Of a stretch of DNA of 49,477 nucleotides, positions 41,803 through 49,477 are shown piece after piece; the stretch's first letter is position 1; every line of letters starts with the position of its first letter. Made by a program: the position numbers and the translations under genes. This stretch comes from Anaerolineae bacterium. GTDB lineage: Bacteria > Chloroflexota > Anaerolineae > UBA4142 > SHND01. Below the pieces are notes generated by a model. It was not told the origin of the DNA and searched no databases. It was given only the letters and a program-made list of their open reading frames with translations. The DNA lies in NCBI GenBank assembly GCA_022072245.1, contig JAJVIA010000066.1:1-49477 (forward strand). The letters run 5' to 3'.

Positions 41803-42966
41803 TCATGCAGCCTCAGCCACCTCACCACGCAACTGCTTGAGTGCTCGATGAGCCTCCTTCTGCGCTGACCGCAAGTCCTTTAAAATCATCGAGGCTTTGA
41901 GTTCCCAATGCAGGGCATGATTCACCCAACGGATCGCCTCCTCAGCTCGCGCCCTCCGTATCTCTAGAATCGCCTGGTTGACCGCTTGCTTAAATGCCTG
42001 GTCATACTGACCGAACCTCTGACGCAAAGCATTCAGTGCCTGCTGCAAGGTCATTTCCCTTACTGCATCCCCTTCCGCACGCCGCTCCGCATCCCGCTGA
42101 CCACCCGTCGAATGCTTGAGGGCCACACGAATCTGACCATACAAATTCCGGTCCACAATCCAAATCCGGTTGATGATCGACTGAAGATCCTGCAAGTCCT
42201 GAACGATCTCATGTTCTTCTTTGTTGAGACGGTGAAGATCGCCACTGATCCGCTCACGCCCCTCCTCAGACACCCCATATCGCTCCAGATCCGACCGAAC
42301 GTTTTTAAGCGTGGTAACTGCTTTTTCTGACTGACGGTAAGCCTTTTTGACATCCCGCTTCTCCTGCTTGTCCAGGGACTTGAGTTCGCCGATCTCCCGA
42401 TCCGCACCTTCCACCGGTACAGCATGGCCTTCCCGGAAATGACGCAACGACTCATGCCCCAACCGCCAAGTCCCCACGCTTGTGGCTGCACCTGACGCCA
42501 GCCAAATCATGATCACCAAGGGCAGTGCTTCCGCAAATAACTGAGTGAGTTCCGGAAGGACCTGACTCACAATCGGAAGACCCAAGAAGACAACCAGAGC
42601 CGCTGAAGCGATCTTACCCAGCCCCAGCGCACGCCCGGTTTGAAAGACCATGAAGGACAAGAGGACGGCGACAAGTCCCAGCGCATAAGGCCCCAACGAC
42701 TTGAGCGAGACGTGATACTGAATTTCCGCCCACACCATCGCGACCGAAAGCGCGATCCCTACACCAATAATCAGACCCTTGCCACCACTACCCGGAAACC
42801 GCTTCTCGAAAACGACACGCGCGAGCCCGACGAAAATCAACGTGAAGATCAGCGCATCCACCAACGGCCAGGTCGAATCATACAACTGCGGAAAATTCGT
42901 CAGCGCATGTTCAATCCCAATCCGCCAGTTTTCAACCAAACCATTCAGCCTCTCGACAGGCACCAC
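41803..42966 (-). CDS. membrane protein with five TM helices and long coiled-coil tail
   Basis: A 387-aa protein. Five hydrophobic helices lie between about residues 33 and 165 (LVDALIFTLIFVGLA, GLIIGVGIALSVAMV, ALGLVAVLLSFMVF, SAALVVFLGLPIVSQ, ALPLVIMIWLASGA). About 220 residues of charged helix follow (DKQEKRDVKKAYRQSEKAV...). The general look is like membrane/coiled-coil proteins of DPANN-type archaea, but I cannot name a family. The start is GTG at 42966, or GTG at 42963. TTTATATA lies 13-22 bases upstream and no Shine-Dalgarno is visible, again resembling a leaderless archaeal gene. Confidence 0.68.
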   Translation of the reverse strand: MVPVERLNGLVENWRIGIEHALTNFPQLYDSTWPLVDALIFTLIFVGLARVVFEKRFPGSGGKGLIIGVGIALSVAMVWAEIQYHVSLKSLGPYALGLVAVLLSFMVFQTGRALGLGKIASAALVVFLGLPIVSQVLPELTQLFAEALPLVIMIWLASGAATSVGTWRLGHESLRHFREGHAVPVEGADREIGELKSLDKQEKRDVKKAYRQSEKAVTTLKNVRSDLERYGVSEEGRERISGDLHRLNKEEHEIVQDLQDLQSIINRIWIVDRNLYGQIRVALKHSTGGQRDAERRAEGDAVREMTLQQALNALRQRFGQYDQAFKQAVNQAILEIRRARAEEAIRWVNHALHWELKASMILKDLRSAQKEAHRALKQLRGEVAEAA

Positions 42967-43142
42967 TCAAGAGGCACTGGTATATAAATCTGTCGATTCC
43001 ATCATGCAGACATTCCGGCGAGCCACCTCTCCCCACCCAAACAGTCATAACCACCACTCCACCCCCAAACCATGCCTTGAACCCTCAAGGCACCGCGGCC
43101 AAACCAATCCCAACAAAGATTCGAGAGAGGAGGTGGAAAACC

Positions 43143-43259
43143 ATGACCCTGGACGAAGGCGTAAAAGGGATCCTCAGCGCCATCCTCAACTTCCCCACCG
43201 CAGCCATGCTCATCGTCGCGTTCTGGATCTACATCTGGCGCGACCGGCGACCCTACTGA
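43143..43259 (+). CDS. 38-aa single-TM peptide
   Basis: ATG 43143 follows a near-perfect AGGAGGTGG. The product is MTLDEGVKGILSAILN, then the TM segment FPTAAMLIVAFWIYIW, ending RDRRPY. The basic C-terminus suggests N-out/C-in topology. It is divergent from the large membrane protein gene and may work with it. A GAAA-loop hairpin (43331-43346) ends its unit. Confidence 0.6.
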   Translation: MTLDEGVKGILSAILNFPTAAMLIVAFWIYIWRDRRPY

Positions 43260-43330
43260 CGGCGGAGGAAGTAGAAAACACCAGGACCAAAGTCTCCCGA
43301 ACAACAGGACCCAATCTGGCCGACCCGGAG

Positions 43331-43348
43331 AGCGCCGAAAGGCGCTTT
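43331..43348 (+). terminator. AGCGCC-GAAA-GGCGCT hairpin with short T run
   Basis: Six-base stem with a stable GNRA tetraloop followed by TT, 72 bases after the 38-aa gene. Probable weak terminator. Confidence 0.5.
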
Positions 43349-43413
43349 CCAACCTTCTCTCCCCGTCATCCCCGTGCAAGCCGGATATCCACTATGCCCG
43401 TGCAACCTCATTG

Positions 43414-43477
43414 ATTCCCAATTGACTTGGGAATGATCACAACTTGGTCCTTTTGCGTCGATGGGGCTGCGCCCCAT
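43414..43477 (-). terminator. two hairpins downstream of the giant FGE gene
   Basis: ATTCCCAA-TTGAC-TTGGGAAT (43414-43434) and ATGGGGC-TGC-GCCCCAT (43461-43477). The second lies 50 bases past the stop of the minus-strand gene. It could be a terminator, or the GC-rich cruciform that often follows diversity-generating variable regions. Confidence 0.6.
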
Positions 43478-43526
43478 GCCCCGCTTTCAAAGAATCAAAG
43501 CGCAAATTGACACATGTCCATACAGA

Positions 43527-46500
43527 CTACGGGGAGGTAGACAACACCACCCGAACCCCTATGGAGCGGTCGTGGGAGCCCGGGCCGTGCCTGTCGCGGT
43601 TCGCGGATCGACAGTCCCAGACGAAGGTGTACCAGTAGCCCCCGCGCATCACGCGGTAGCCGGTTGTAGAATCAGTACACAAAGGATTTGGGGCAGTCGC
43701 CCCAGGTTTGCTGTAGAAATCACTCTGGTACCAATCCTCGCACCATTCCCAAATATTCCCGTGCATGTCGAACAACCCGAATGCGTTTGCATATTTTATA
43801 CCCACAGGATGGCTTGAGTACGAATTATTATTCCCACACCACCACATGTACTGATCCGGCAAAGAGCATTCGGCACAAGGAATGTTACAGGAAAGCTCGT
43901 CACCAAAAGAGAACCTAGTCGATGTCTCAGCCCGGCAGGCATACTCCCACTCTGCTTCTGTCGGCAGACGGAATCCGTTGAAACTGCTCTGCGCATCCAA
44001 TCGGTCCAGGAACCCATTGCTCTGCCTTATATCGTTCCACGAAACGTTATAGACCGGGTAGTCATTGTCGACTCCATAGCTCGAAGCCGGATTGCTACCC
44101 ATCACCGCTTGCCACTGGGCCTGAGTCACCTCGGTTTCACCGATATAGAAATCGTTGGTAATCGTGACCCAGTGGAGCTGACCTTCATCCGAATCACGGT
44201 TGCTTTCTGTGTCCGGCGATCCCATCTGGAAGGTCCCTTCAGGGATGCGCACCAGCCTCATCTCCCGCGCGCCGGGGAAGTTCTGGGCGAAGTTTGGGAT
44301 ATCGATGGTAATGATGTCACCGCCGACAGGAACAGCGACTATCGTCACCATCTTTTGTCCTGTCTTGGTCACTCCTCCTGTGGTGTAGGTTGCGCTCACA
44401 GTCACCGACTGATTGGCCGTTACAGGTTTTGTGTTGAGACGACCCTTCACAGAGGAATCCATCTCGGTATACGTAGTTGGATTCACACTCCAAATGGCAA
44501 GTTCCGTCACATCTTGCTGGCTCTGATTGGTGCCGTCCGAAAAATATGCAGTGGCTCTGTAATTCGCGCTGGAGTTCTCGTTGACACTGTCCGGTCCATC
44601 AGTGATGGCGACACTCGTGAGGATGGGAGCACATGGCGTACTTCTGATAGGAACTCCAAGCCAAGTCAGAACCTGCTCCCCAACTCTTTGCTGGGGGCAG
44701 ATGGATGGACTCCCCGCAAGGGCGTGGAGATTGCTGTGGCTGTAGTATTCGTTATTTGTTCCTTGTGGTTCATTATCTCCAAAAACCCGCTCATTCCCAG
44801 AATCATCCGCATCCGGTTGATCGTCTAACCACAGAGAAAGAGCTGAGTCAAGACTAATGAAGCCATCACTGGATCCAGTCCCTTTCTTTCCGGCAGCCAC
44901 ATAATACGTGGTTGACACCTGAGGGGGATTTTGCGCATTCAGTAAACCAAAGAAATCCTGTCCTTCTGGTAAATCAGTTGATGCCTGCAAGATTCCTTGG
45001 AATGACAATCGACCGATCTCATCAATCGGATTTGGTAGAACAAACATGAACAGGTTGGAAAGGCGGATTTGTAGTTCAGAATACGAGTTAAAGCCCGAAT
45101 GTGGTGTTCCGAGAGTTACCAGTTTGCTGACGTTGGCCTCTAAGCCCTCTTTCTCGATTGCCCAACGCGAAACAAGACCTCCCATGCTATGTGCAATGAT
45201 ATCAAACTTGAACGTCCCATTAAGCTCCATCGGAGTCACGGTGGGGCCGCTTGCGTACTTGTAATAGTTCTTCCTGATAAGTCTCACCAAAGCGGATGCA
45301 TTCTCCTTCATACTACTTCCGCTTGGATACTGGAAAGTAACGATCGAGTCATATGCACCGAATAGATCGATCCTGACAGTATTCAGGGAGTTACTTGTAA
45401 TAAAATCATTATTGCCAGTAAACTCACTTGGAGATGAGAGAATTCCGTGGATCACCATGAGCCTTCGCTTACTTGACGTAGGGGTATCGAAGAAGTCTTG
45501 CAGAGTTCCCGATCCAGGAACCTCATTAATTTTCTTCCCTTGGAGTTTGAGACGATAGACTGGATTTGGGGCGACGACGAATTGTGACGCAATGAGGCCA
45601 GCTGATTTAAGGGCTTGGATTGTGTTTTGAGTGTCCTTATTGGAACCACTAGAGGACGATGGTAATGAAGTCCATTCACCTGCAACTTCGTCGAAGGCAT
45701 ATATAAAGAGTTCACTGGTAGCAACCCCATACGTATCAAGAAGATCATCGTTGAATGGAAGTTGAAGATGGAAGCTGCCAGACTGATCAGAAAGGCCTTC
45801 AACTATTATGGGAAGAGCACCTGGGAAGTATTCAGCTGGATTATTCAAGCCGAAGATTGAGATTTCAATACCGGGTTCTGCAGCGCCTTCATCAAGTTGT
45901 ATAACGGTATTCACGAATGGGCTATCTGGGTTTGTTACCTCAATCGAACCCCCGCCTGATGCCGAAGTCAAACCACTTGCCACTAATGTAAGTGTGCCCA
46001 CGCCAATTGAGAATGTGTGCACCACTTCTGAAGTCTTGCCATCAGCGATGCCAATTTTCACGATAGAAGAACCGGTTTGGTTGCTAGCGGGAGTCCAGGT
46101 TACGATACCAGAAGAAGAGCCGACCAGAAGTCCGGATGGGCCGGAAATGACACGAAATGTGAGTGAGTCATCGTTGGGGTCATCAGCCTCGATATGATAG
46201 GTGTATTGCTTCCCAACATAAGCAATTTCAGCAGGATTGGAAAGGACAACAGGAGGGAAATTGGCATCTTGTGCGGTTCCACCACGTACTGGACGTACAA
46301 AATCACTTGTTGATTGCTTATAGGTGATGACATCCCCCCTCCCAAAACCAAGTTCAAAAGAACGGCTTAAGTCCATTGCCGAAACAGTTGATGACCAATA
46401 ATAATCTGAATTACAGATAAAAACAGGATCGATGGATGGGCTTGTGCGACTGTAATCTACCAAGCTTTGGAGCTCATTGAGATTGGGCACGCGCCAATCA

Positions 46501-49477
46501 TCCTTTCCAGCAAAAATAAGTCCCTCACAAGCTATGATCGCATTTGGCCATGAAAATCTTGAGCCGACACCAGCTGCCTGAGGATTCTTGATCCACATCA
46601 GATTGGTAATGATGTCAGTAACAGTACCATCATTGTTATCAACAAACCGAACAAGGTTATTCGATATTCCCCGAACCGGGCGGACATAGTAAAAATCTGT
46701 ATTGTTTTTTCTCTCAACAATAGCATCATAACCGAAAGCATACACCCATGCGTAATTTGATGAACCAGAAAGTGGTGTCGAGGACCAATAATGATGTGAT
46801 TGACAGTAGAATATTGGGTCGATTCCTGGACTGAAACGGCCTGAATCTCTTAGAGTACAAAGCTCTTCGATTGTTGGAAGACGCCAATCTGAAAAATTGG
46901 CGTATGTCAGAGTATCACAAGCTGAGACGGCATTAGCCCAAGTATATAATCCTCCAAGATTTGCGGTTCGCGGATCTTTCACCCACATAAGACCGGTATT
47001 GTTATCAAGGATTGTTCCATCTCCGTTATCCTTATAGGAATGTGGATTCCCTCTTTTGTAGTAGGCATCGTCTCCATCAACAGCAGATGTGGTAGAACCT
47101 GTAGATAGAGTTCCAATTGTTCCCGAGTAGTAGATCTTACTGGTTGCTGTGTCCGTCGGGGTAGGTGTGGGAGAAGACGTTGGTGAGAATGTTAGAGTGG
47201 GAGTCATGGTTGGCGAACCAGTCCGAGTATATGTGGCGGAATAAGTCGTACTTGGAGTAGGTGTGTAAGATGGAGTTCTTGTGAAAGAACGAGTAAAAGT
47301 GACTGTGGGAGTATAAGTCTTTGAAAGAGAAGGAGTCGCAGAATTGGTCTTGGTATACGTCTTACTCAATGTTGGCACTGGAGTCAATGTAGATGTAGGA
47401 GTTTGTGATCGGGTTAAGTACCATGTTGGGGTTGTGGTATGTGACTTCGTGAGGGTAGTTGAGGGTGTGAAGGTCTCTGAAAATATTGACGATGCGGTGG
47501 GAGTGGGTGTTGTTGTTGTTGTTGGAGTCGGTGTCCAAGTATCAGCGAGTGTAGACGTGAACGTGGGTGTAGGTTTTGGAGTGTTTGTCCCCGTCTCAGA
47601 AAGAGTCGGGCTGAGCGATCGTGTCGGCGTCACTGAATTTGTAGCCGTATCCGTAGCTGTGCTAGAGACACTTGGGGTCGGAGTACCCGTCGCCGTGGAC
47701 ATCCCAGCTACTTCCATGACTAAAGTGAACACAAGTGTATCCCCATCGATCCCATCTGGAATTGAAAGAGTAGTGACGGTACCCATATCAATCGTGCCAC
47801 CACCCAAACCCGCTGGAACTCTCAATGTGAAGGTATAACCCATGCCCTCGGGGACCACCCAGTTCATTGTCCCCCCAGGATCACCCACATAACTCACACG
47901 AACCACAAACGACTTACTACCCGAAGAAAATGGTGCCCGAATATCCTTACCCAAAGTAACAGCAGTCCCACCCTCCATATTCCTGATACGAGCAACCAAA
48001 TTATTCGCCGGAGGCGCCGGAGGAGACTCAGCATCCTCAGTACCAACCCCATCCGCAGCACCCTCAGCAACCCCAAAAATCACCTGACTCGGAATACCAC
48101 TATCACGACCCACCACAGTAATCGTCCCAGTCACATCACCAACCACCTCTACCACTGTGTCTGTAGGCGATGGAGTCAGGGTGGAAGTGAACGTCAACGA
48201 CGAAGTCGACGTCAAAGTGGGTGTAATCGTCTTAGATGCACTTGGACTCGGAGAGACCGTCATCGTGGCAGTCAAACTCGGTGTCGGTGTCCAAGTATCA
48301 GCGAGTGTAGACGTGAACGTGGGTGTAGGTTTCGGAGTATTTGTCCCCGTCACAGAACTGGTAACCGTGTGAGAAGGTGTCAATGAGTGTGTCACAGTAC
48401 TTGTGGCAGTTACTGAGATGCTTGGAGTGAGAGTCGCTGTCGCTGTGGTCGTCCCCCCTGCCGTCATGACCAGAGTAAACGCTAATGTATCCCCGTCAAC
48501 GCCATCAGGAATCTGCACACTGGAGACCTCCGACATACTGATCGTGCCACCTCCAAGGACGGCGGGAAGAACCAACGAAAACGCATACCCTGAAATAGAT
48601 GGAACCTGCCAACTCATCATCCCCCCAGGATCACCCACATAACTCACACGAACCACAAACGACTTACTCCCGGTAACAAACGGTGCACGAACATCCTTCC
48701 CAAGCGTCGATGGTGTACCACCCTCGGTATTCCGTATGCGAACCGCCAAGTTGTAGGGCGGTGGTAAAGGTGGAGACTCCGCATCCTCAGGACCAACCCC
48801 ATCCGCAGCACCCTCAGCAACCCCAAAAATCACCTGACTTGGAATACCACTATCACGACCAATAACAGTGATGGTCCCAGTCACATTACGGACCACCACA
48901 CCCCTCAAAAGATCGATGAGATCTTTAGGACCATGATTAGCCTTTCCCCAGAAGAGGGAGAACTCATATAGAGCAAAACGAACACTCCAAAGGTTGCGCG
49001 TCTCAGTCGGAGTGGCGGTCGGGACCAAAGTCTCCGTCCAAGTTGGGATTAATGAGTCCGTCACGGTCGGTGTCAACGTCACCGTATCCGAAGGCGTCAG
49101 CGTCGGAGTATCAGTCGGAACCAAAGTCTCCGTCCAAGATGGGGTCAGTGAGTCCGTCACCGTCGGTGTCAACGTCACCGTATCCGAAGCAGTCACCGTC
49201 GGAGTACCAGTCGGAACCAAAGTCTCCGTCCAAGATGGGGTCAGTGAGTCCGTCACCGTCGGTGTCAACGTCACCGTATCCGAAGGCGTCAGCGTCGGAG
49301 TATCAGTCGGAACCAAAGTCTCCGTCCAAGATGGGGTCAGTGAGTCCGTCACCGTCGGTGTCAACGTCACCGTATCCGAAGCAGTCACCGTCGGAGTACC
49401 AGTCGGAACCAAAGTCTCCGTCCAAGATGGGGTCAGTGAGTCCGTCACCGTCGGTGTCAACGTCACCGTATCCGAAG
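43527..49477 (-). CDS. giant secreted multidomain protein, 5' end outside window
   Basis: At least 1979 codons, open at the window edge. In order: Pro/Thr-rich 32-aa repeats (to about 48,990), a beta domain starting GTITVIGRDSGIPSQVIF (48,880-48,470) duplicated at about 48,135-47,700, PT-rich spacers, two DUF1566/Lcl units (47,100-46,280; GLMWVKDP, DWRLPTIEEL, YYWSS), a cadherin-like Ig module, an alpha/beta hydrolase with HSMGG nucleophile elbow (about 45,180), a beta domain, and a C-terminal FGE/C-type-lectin domain (43,530-44,300; GTFQMGSP, FRLPTEAEWEYACR, GLFDMHGNIWEWCEDW, CRSANR). Probable cell-surface or secreted protein; the final 35 codons look like a diversified binding site. Confidence 0.88.
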   Translation of the reverse strand, partial: SDTVTLTPTVTDSLTPSWTETLVPTGTPTVTASDTVTLTPTVTDSLTPSWTETLVPTDTPTLTPSDTVTLTPTVTDSLTPSWTETLVPTGTPTVTASDTVTLTPTVTDSLTPSWTETLVPTDTPTLTPSDTVTLTPTVTDSLIPTWTETLVPTATPTETRNLWSVRFALYEFSLFWGKANHGPKDLIDLLRGVVVRNVTGTITVIGRDSGIPSQVIFGVAEGAADGVGPEDAESPPLPPPYNLAVRIRNTEGGTPSTLGKDVRAPFVTGSKSFVVRVSYVGDPGGMMSWQVPSISGYAFSLVLPAVLGGGTISMSEVSSVQIPDGVDGDTLAFTLVMTAGGTTTATATLTPSISVTATSTVTHSLTPSHTVTSSVTGTNTPKPTPTFTSTLADTWTPTPSLTATMTVSPSPSASKTITPTLTSTSSLTFTSTLTPSPTDTVVEVVGDVTGTITVVGRDSGIPSQVIFGVAEGAADGVGTEDAESPPAPPANNLVARIRNMEGGTAVTLGKDIRAPFSSGSKSFVVRVSYVGDPGGTMNWVVPEGMGYTFTLRVPAGLGGGTIDMGTVTTLSIPDGIDGDTLVFTLVMEVAGMSTATGTPTPSVSSTATDTATNSVTPTRSLSPTLSETGTNTPKPTPTFTSTLADTWTPTPTTTTTPTPTASSIFSETFTPSTTLTKSHTTTPTWYLTRSQTPTSTLTPVPTLSKTYTKTNSATPSLSKTYTPTVTFTRSFTRTPSYTPTPSTTYSATYTRTGSPTMTPTLTFSPTSSPTPTPTDTATSKIYYSGTIGTLSTGSTTSAVDGDDAYYKRGNPHSYKDNGDGTILDNNTGLMWVKDPRTANLGGLYTWANAVSACDTLTYANFSDWRLPTIEELCTLRDSGRFSPGIDPIFYCQSHHYWSSTPLSGSSNYAWVYAFGYDAIVERKNNTDFYYVRPVRGISNNLVRFVDNNDGTVTDIITNLMWIKNPQAAGVGSRFSWPNAIIACEGLIFAGKDDWRVPNLNELQSLVDYSRTSPSIDPVFICNSDYYWSSTVSAMDLSRSFELGFGRGDVITYKQSTSDFVRPVRGGTAQDANFPPVVLSNPAEIAYVGKQYTYHIEADDPNDDSLTFRVISGPSGLLVGSSSGIVTWTPASNQTGSSIVKIGIADGKTSEVVHTFSIGVGTLTLVASGLTSASGGGSIEVTNPDSPFVNTVIQLDEGAAEPGIEISIFGLNNPAEYFPGALPIIVEGLSDQSGSFHLQLPFNDDLLDTYGVATSELFIYAFDEVAGEWTSLPSSSSGSNKDTQNTIQALKSAGLIASQFVVAPNPVYRLKLQGKKINEVPGSGTLQDFFDTPTSSKRRLMVIHGILSSPSEFTGNNDFITSNSLNTVRIDLFGAYDSIVTFQYPSGSSMKENASALVRLIRKNYYKYASGPTVTPMELNGTFKFDIIAHSMGGLVSRWAIEKEGLEANVSKLVTLGTPHSGFNSYSELQIRLSNLFMFVLPNPIDEIGRLSFQGILQASTDLPEGQDFFGLLNAQNPPQVSTTYYVAAGKKGTGSSDGFISLDSALSLWLDDQPDADDSGNERVFGDNEPQGTNNEYYSHSNLHALAGSPSICPQQRVGEQVLTWLGVPIRSTPCAPILTSVAITDGPDSVNENSSANYRATAYFSDGTNQSQQDVTELAIWSVNPTTYTEMDSSVKGRLNTKPVTANQSVTVSATYTTGGVTKTGQKMVTIVAVPVGGDIITIDIPNFAQNFPGAREMRLVRIPEGTFQMGSPDTESNRDSDEGQLHWVTITNDFYIGETEVTQAQWQAVMGSNPASSYGVDNDYPVYNVSWNDIRQSNGFLDRLDAQSSFNGFRLPTEAEWEYACRAETSTRFSFGDELSCNIPCAECSLPDQYMWWCGNNNSYSSHPVGIKYANAFGLFDMHGNIWEWCEDWYQSDFYSKPGATAPNPLCTDSTTGYRVMRGGYWYTFVWDCRSANRDRHGPGSHDRSIGVRVVLSTSP
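43530..43650 (-). other. candidate variable region of a diversity-generating retroelement
   Basis: The C-terminal lectin-fold segment aligns residue for residue with the common RGGSWNNN...CRSANRN form, yet 16 of the 17 positions I compared (mostly Asn in that form) use NNC codons (TAC, ACC, TTC, GTC, GAC, CAC, GGC, TCC, CGC). That is what adenine mutagenesis of AAC codons produces. No reverse transcriptase or template repeat lies in this window. Confidence 0.5.
49048..49477 (-). repeat. 96-bp tandem repeat with 192-bp higher order
   Basis: Repeat starts at 49144, 49240, 49336 and 49432 are exactly 96 bases apart. Two unit types alternate (encoding GTPTVTASD or DTPTLTPSD inside a shared frame), giving a 192-base period. 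The copy near 48990-49080 is degenerate. The array continues beyond the window. Confidence 0.92.

Noticed and set aside
43360-43412. REP-like element (GTCATCCCCGTGCAAGCCGGATATCC)-type sequence
   Set aside because: It resembles short dispersed bacterial repeats, but only one copy is visible here and the inverted pairing is poor.

Overview
The window looks bacterial for most of its length. It has a tRNA-Pro with an encoded CCA end, Shine-Dalgarno-led operons, an extended -10 promoter, an ECF sigma/anti-sigma pair, and very large secreted proteins with Pro/Thr-rich linkers. The style (PT-rich giant proteins, DUF4038-type hydrolase, FGE/DUF1566 domains, CHAT peptidase) resembles little-cultured lineages near the PVC or FCB groups, but I cannot place it more exactly. 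Parts of 32-43 kb carry genes with archaeal-looking TATA promoters, so the contig is a mosaic, or possibly chimeric.

Region 1 (0.05-14.5 kb) is an apparent integrative element abutting tRNA-Pro(CGG), with a tyrosine recombinase and an excisionase-like ORF beside the tRNA. Its cargo is one long minus-strand operon. In transcription order it encodes a winged-helix regulator, a P-loop ATPase, a C/H-rich binuclear treble-clef (RING-like) protein, a HerA-type ATPase with a nuclease-like tail, a two-TM peptide, a membrane vWA/FHA-like protein, a tubulin/FtsZ-like protein, an 85-aa acidic protein, an E2-like protein, a ubiquitin-like protein ending in Gly-Gly, a JAB-peptidase/E1 fusion, and three small unknown proteins. 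I read this as a ubiquitin-like conjugation and deconjugation system wired to a tubulin-like/vWA membrane machine. It is the best candidate here for an undescribed system.

Region 2 (14.8-21.6 kb, plus strand) is a translationally coupled trio: ECF sigma factor, zinc-finger membrane anti-sigma factor with a large outer domain, and a secreted TPR-CHAT caspase-like peptidase. A protease-controlled sigma switch is plausible.

Region 3 (21.6-29.1 kb) has an A/C-rich plus strand whatever the gene direction. It holds a pRiA4b ORF-3-like gene, a five-gene ArdC antirestriction module, a secreted DUF5060/DUF4038 glycosidase-like gene, two small genes, and an unusual density of strong hairpins and palindromes.

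Region 4 (29.4-43.3 kb) has a secreted parallel beta-helix protein and a second recombinase of archaeal appearance with a TATA box. A 6.7-kb gene for a giant RCC1/PEGA-like secreted protein lies between 216-bp direct repeats, one of which carries a truncated chimeric copy of the gene at 40657. Small regulator-like and membrane genes follow.

Region 5 (43.4-49.5 kb) is the 3' part of a gene for a giant secreted protein: PT repeats, duplicated beta domains, DUF1566, alpha/beta hydrolase, and a C-terminal FGE/C-type-lectin domain. The last codons look like the variable region of a diversity-generating retroelement. The gene runs off the window edge inside a 96-bp tandem repeat.
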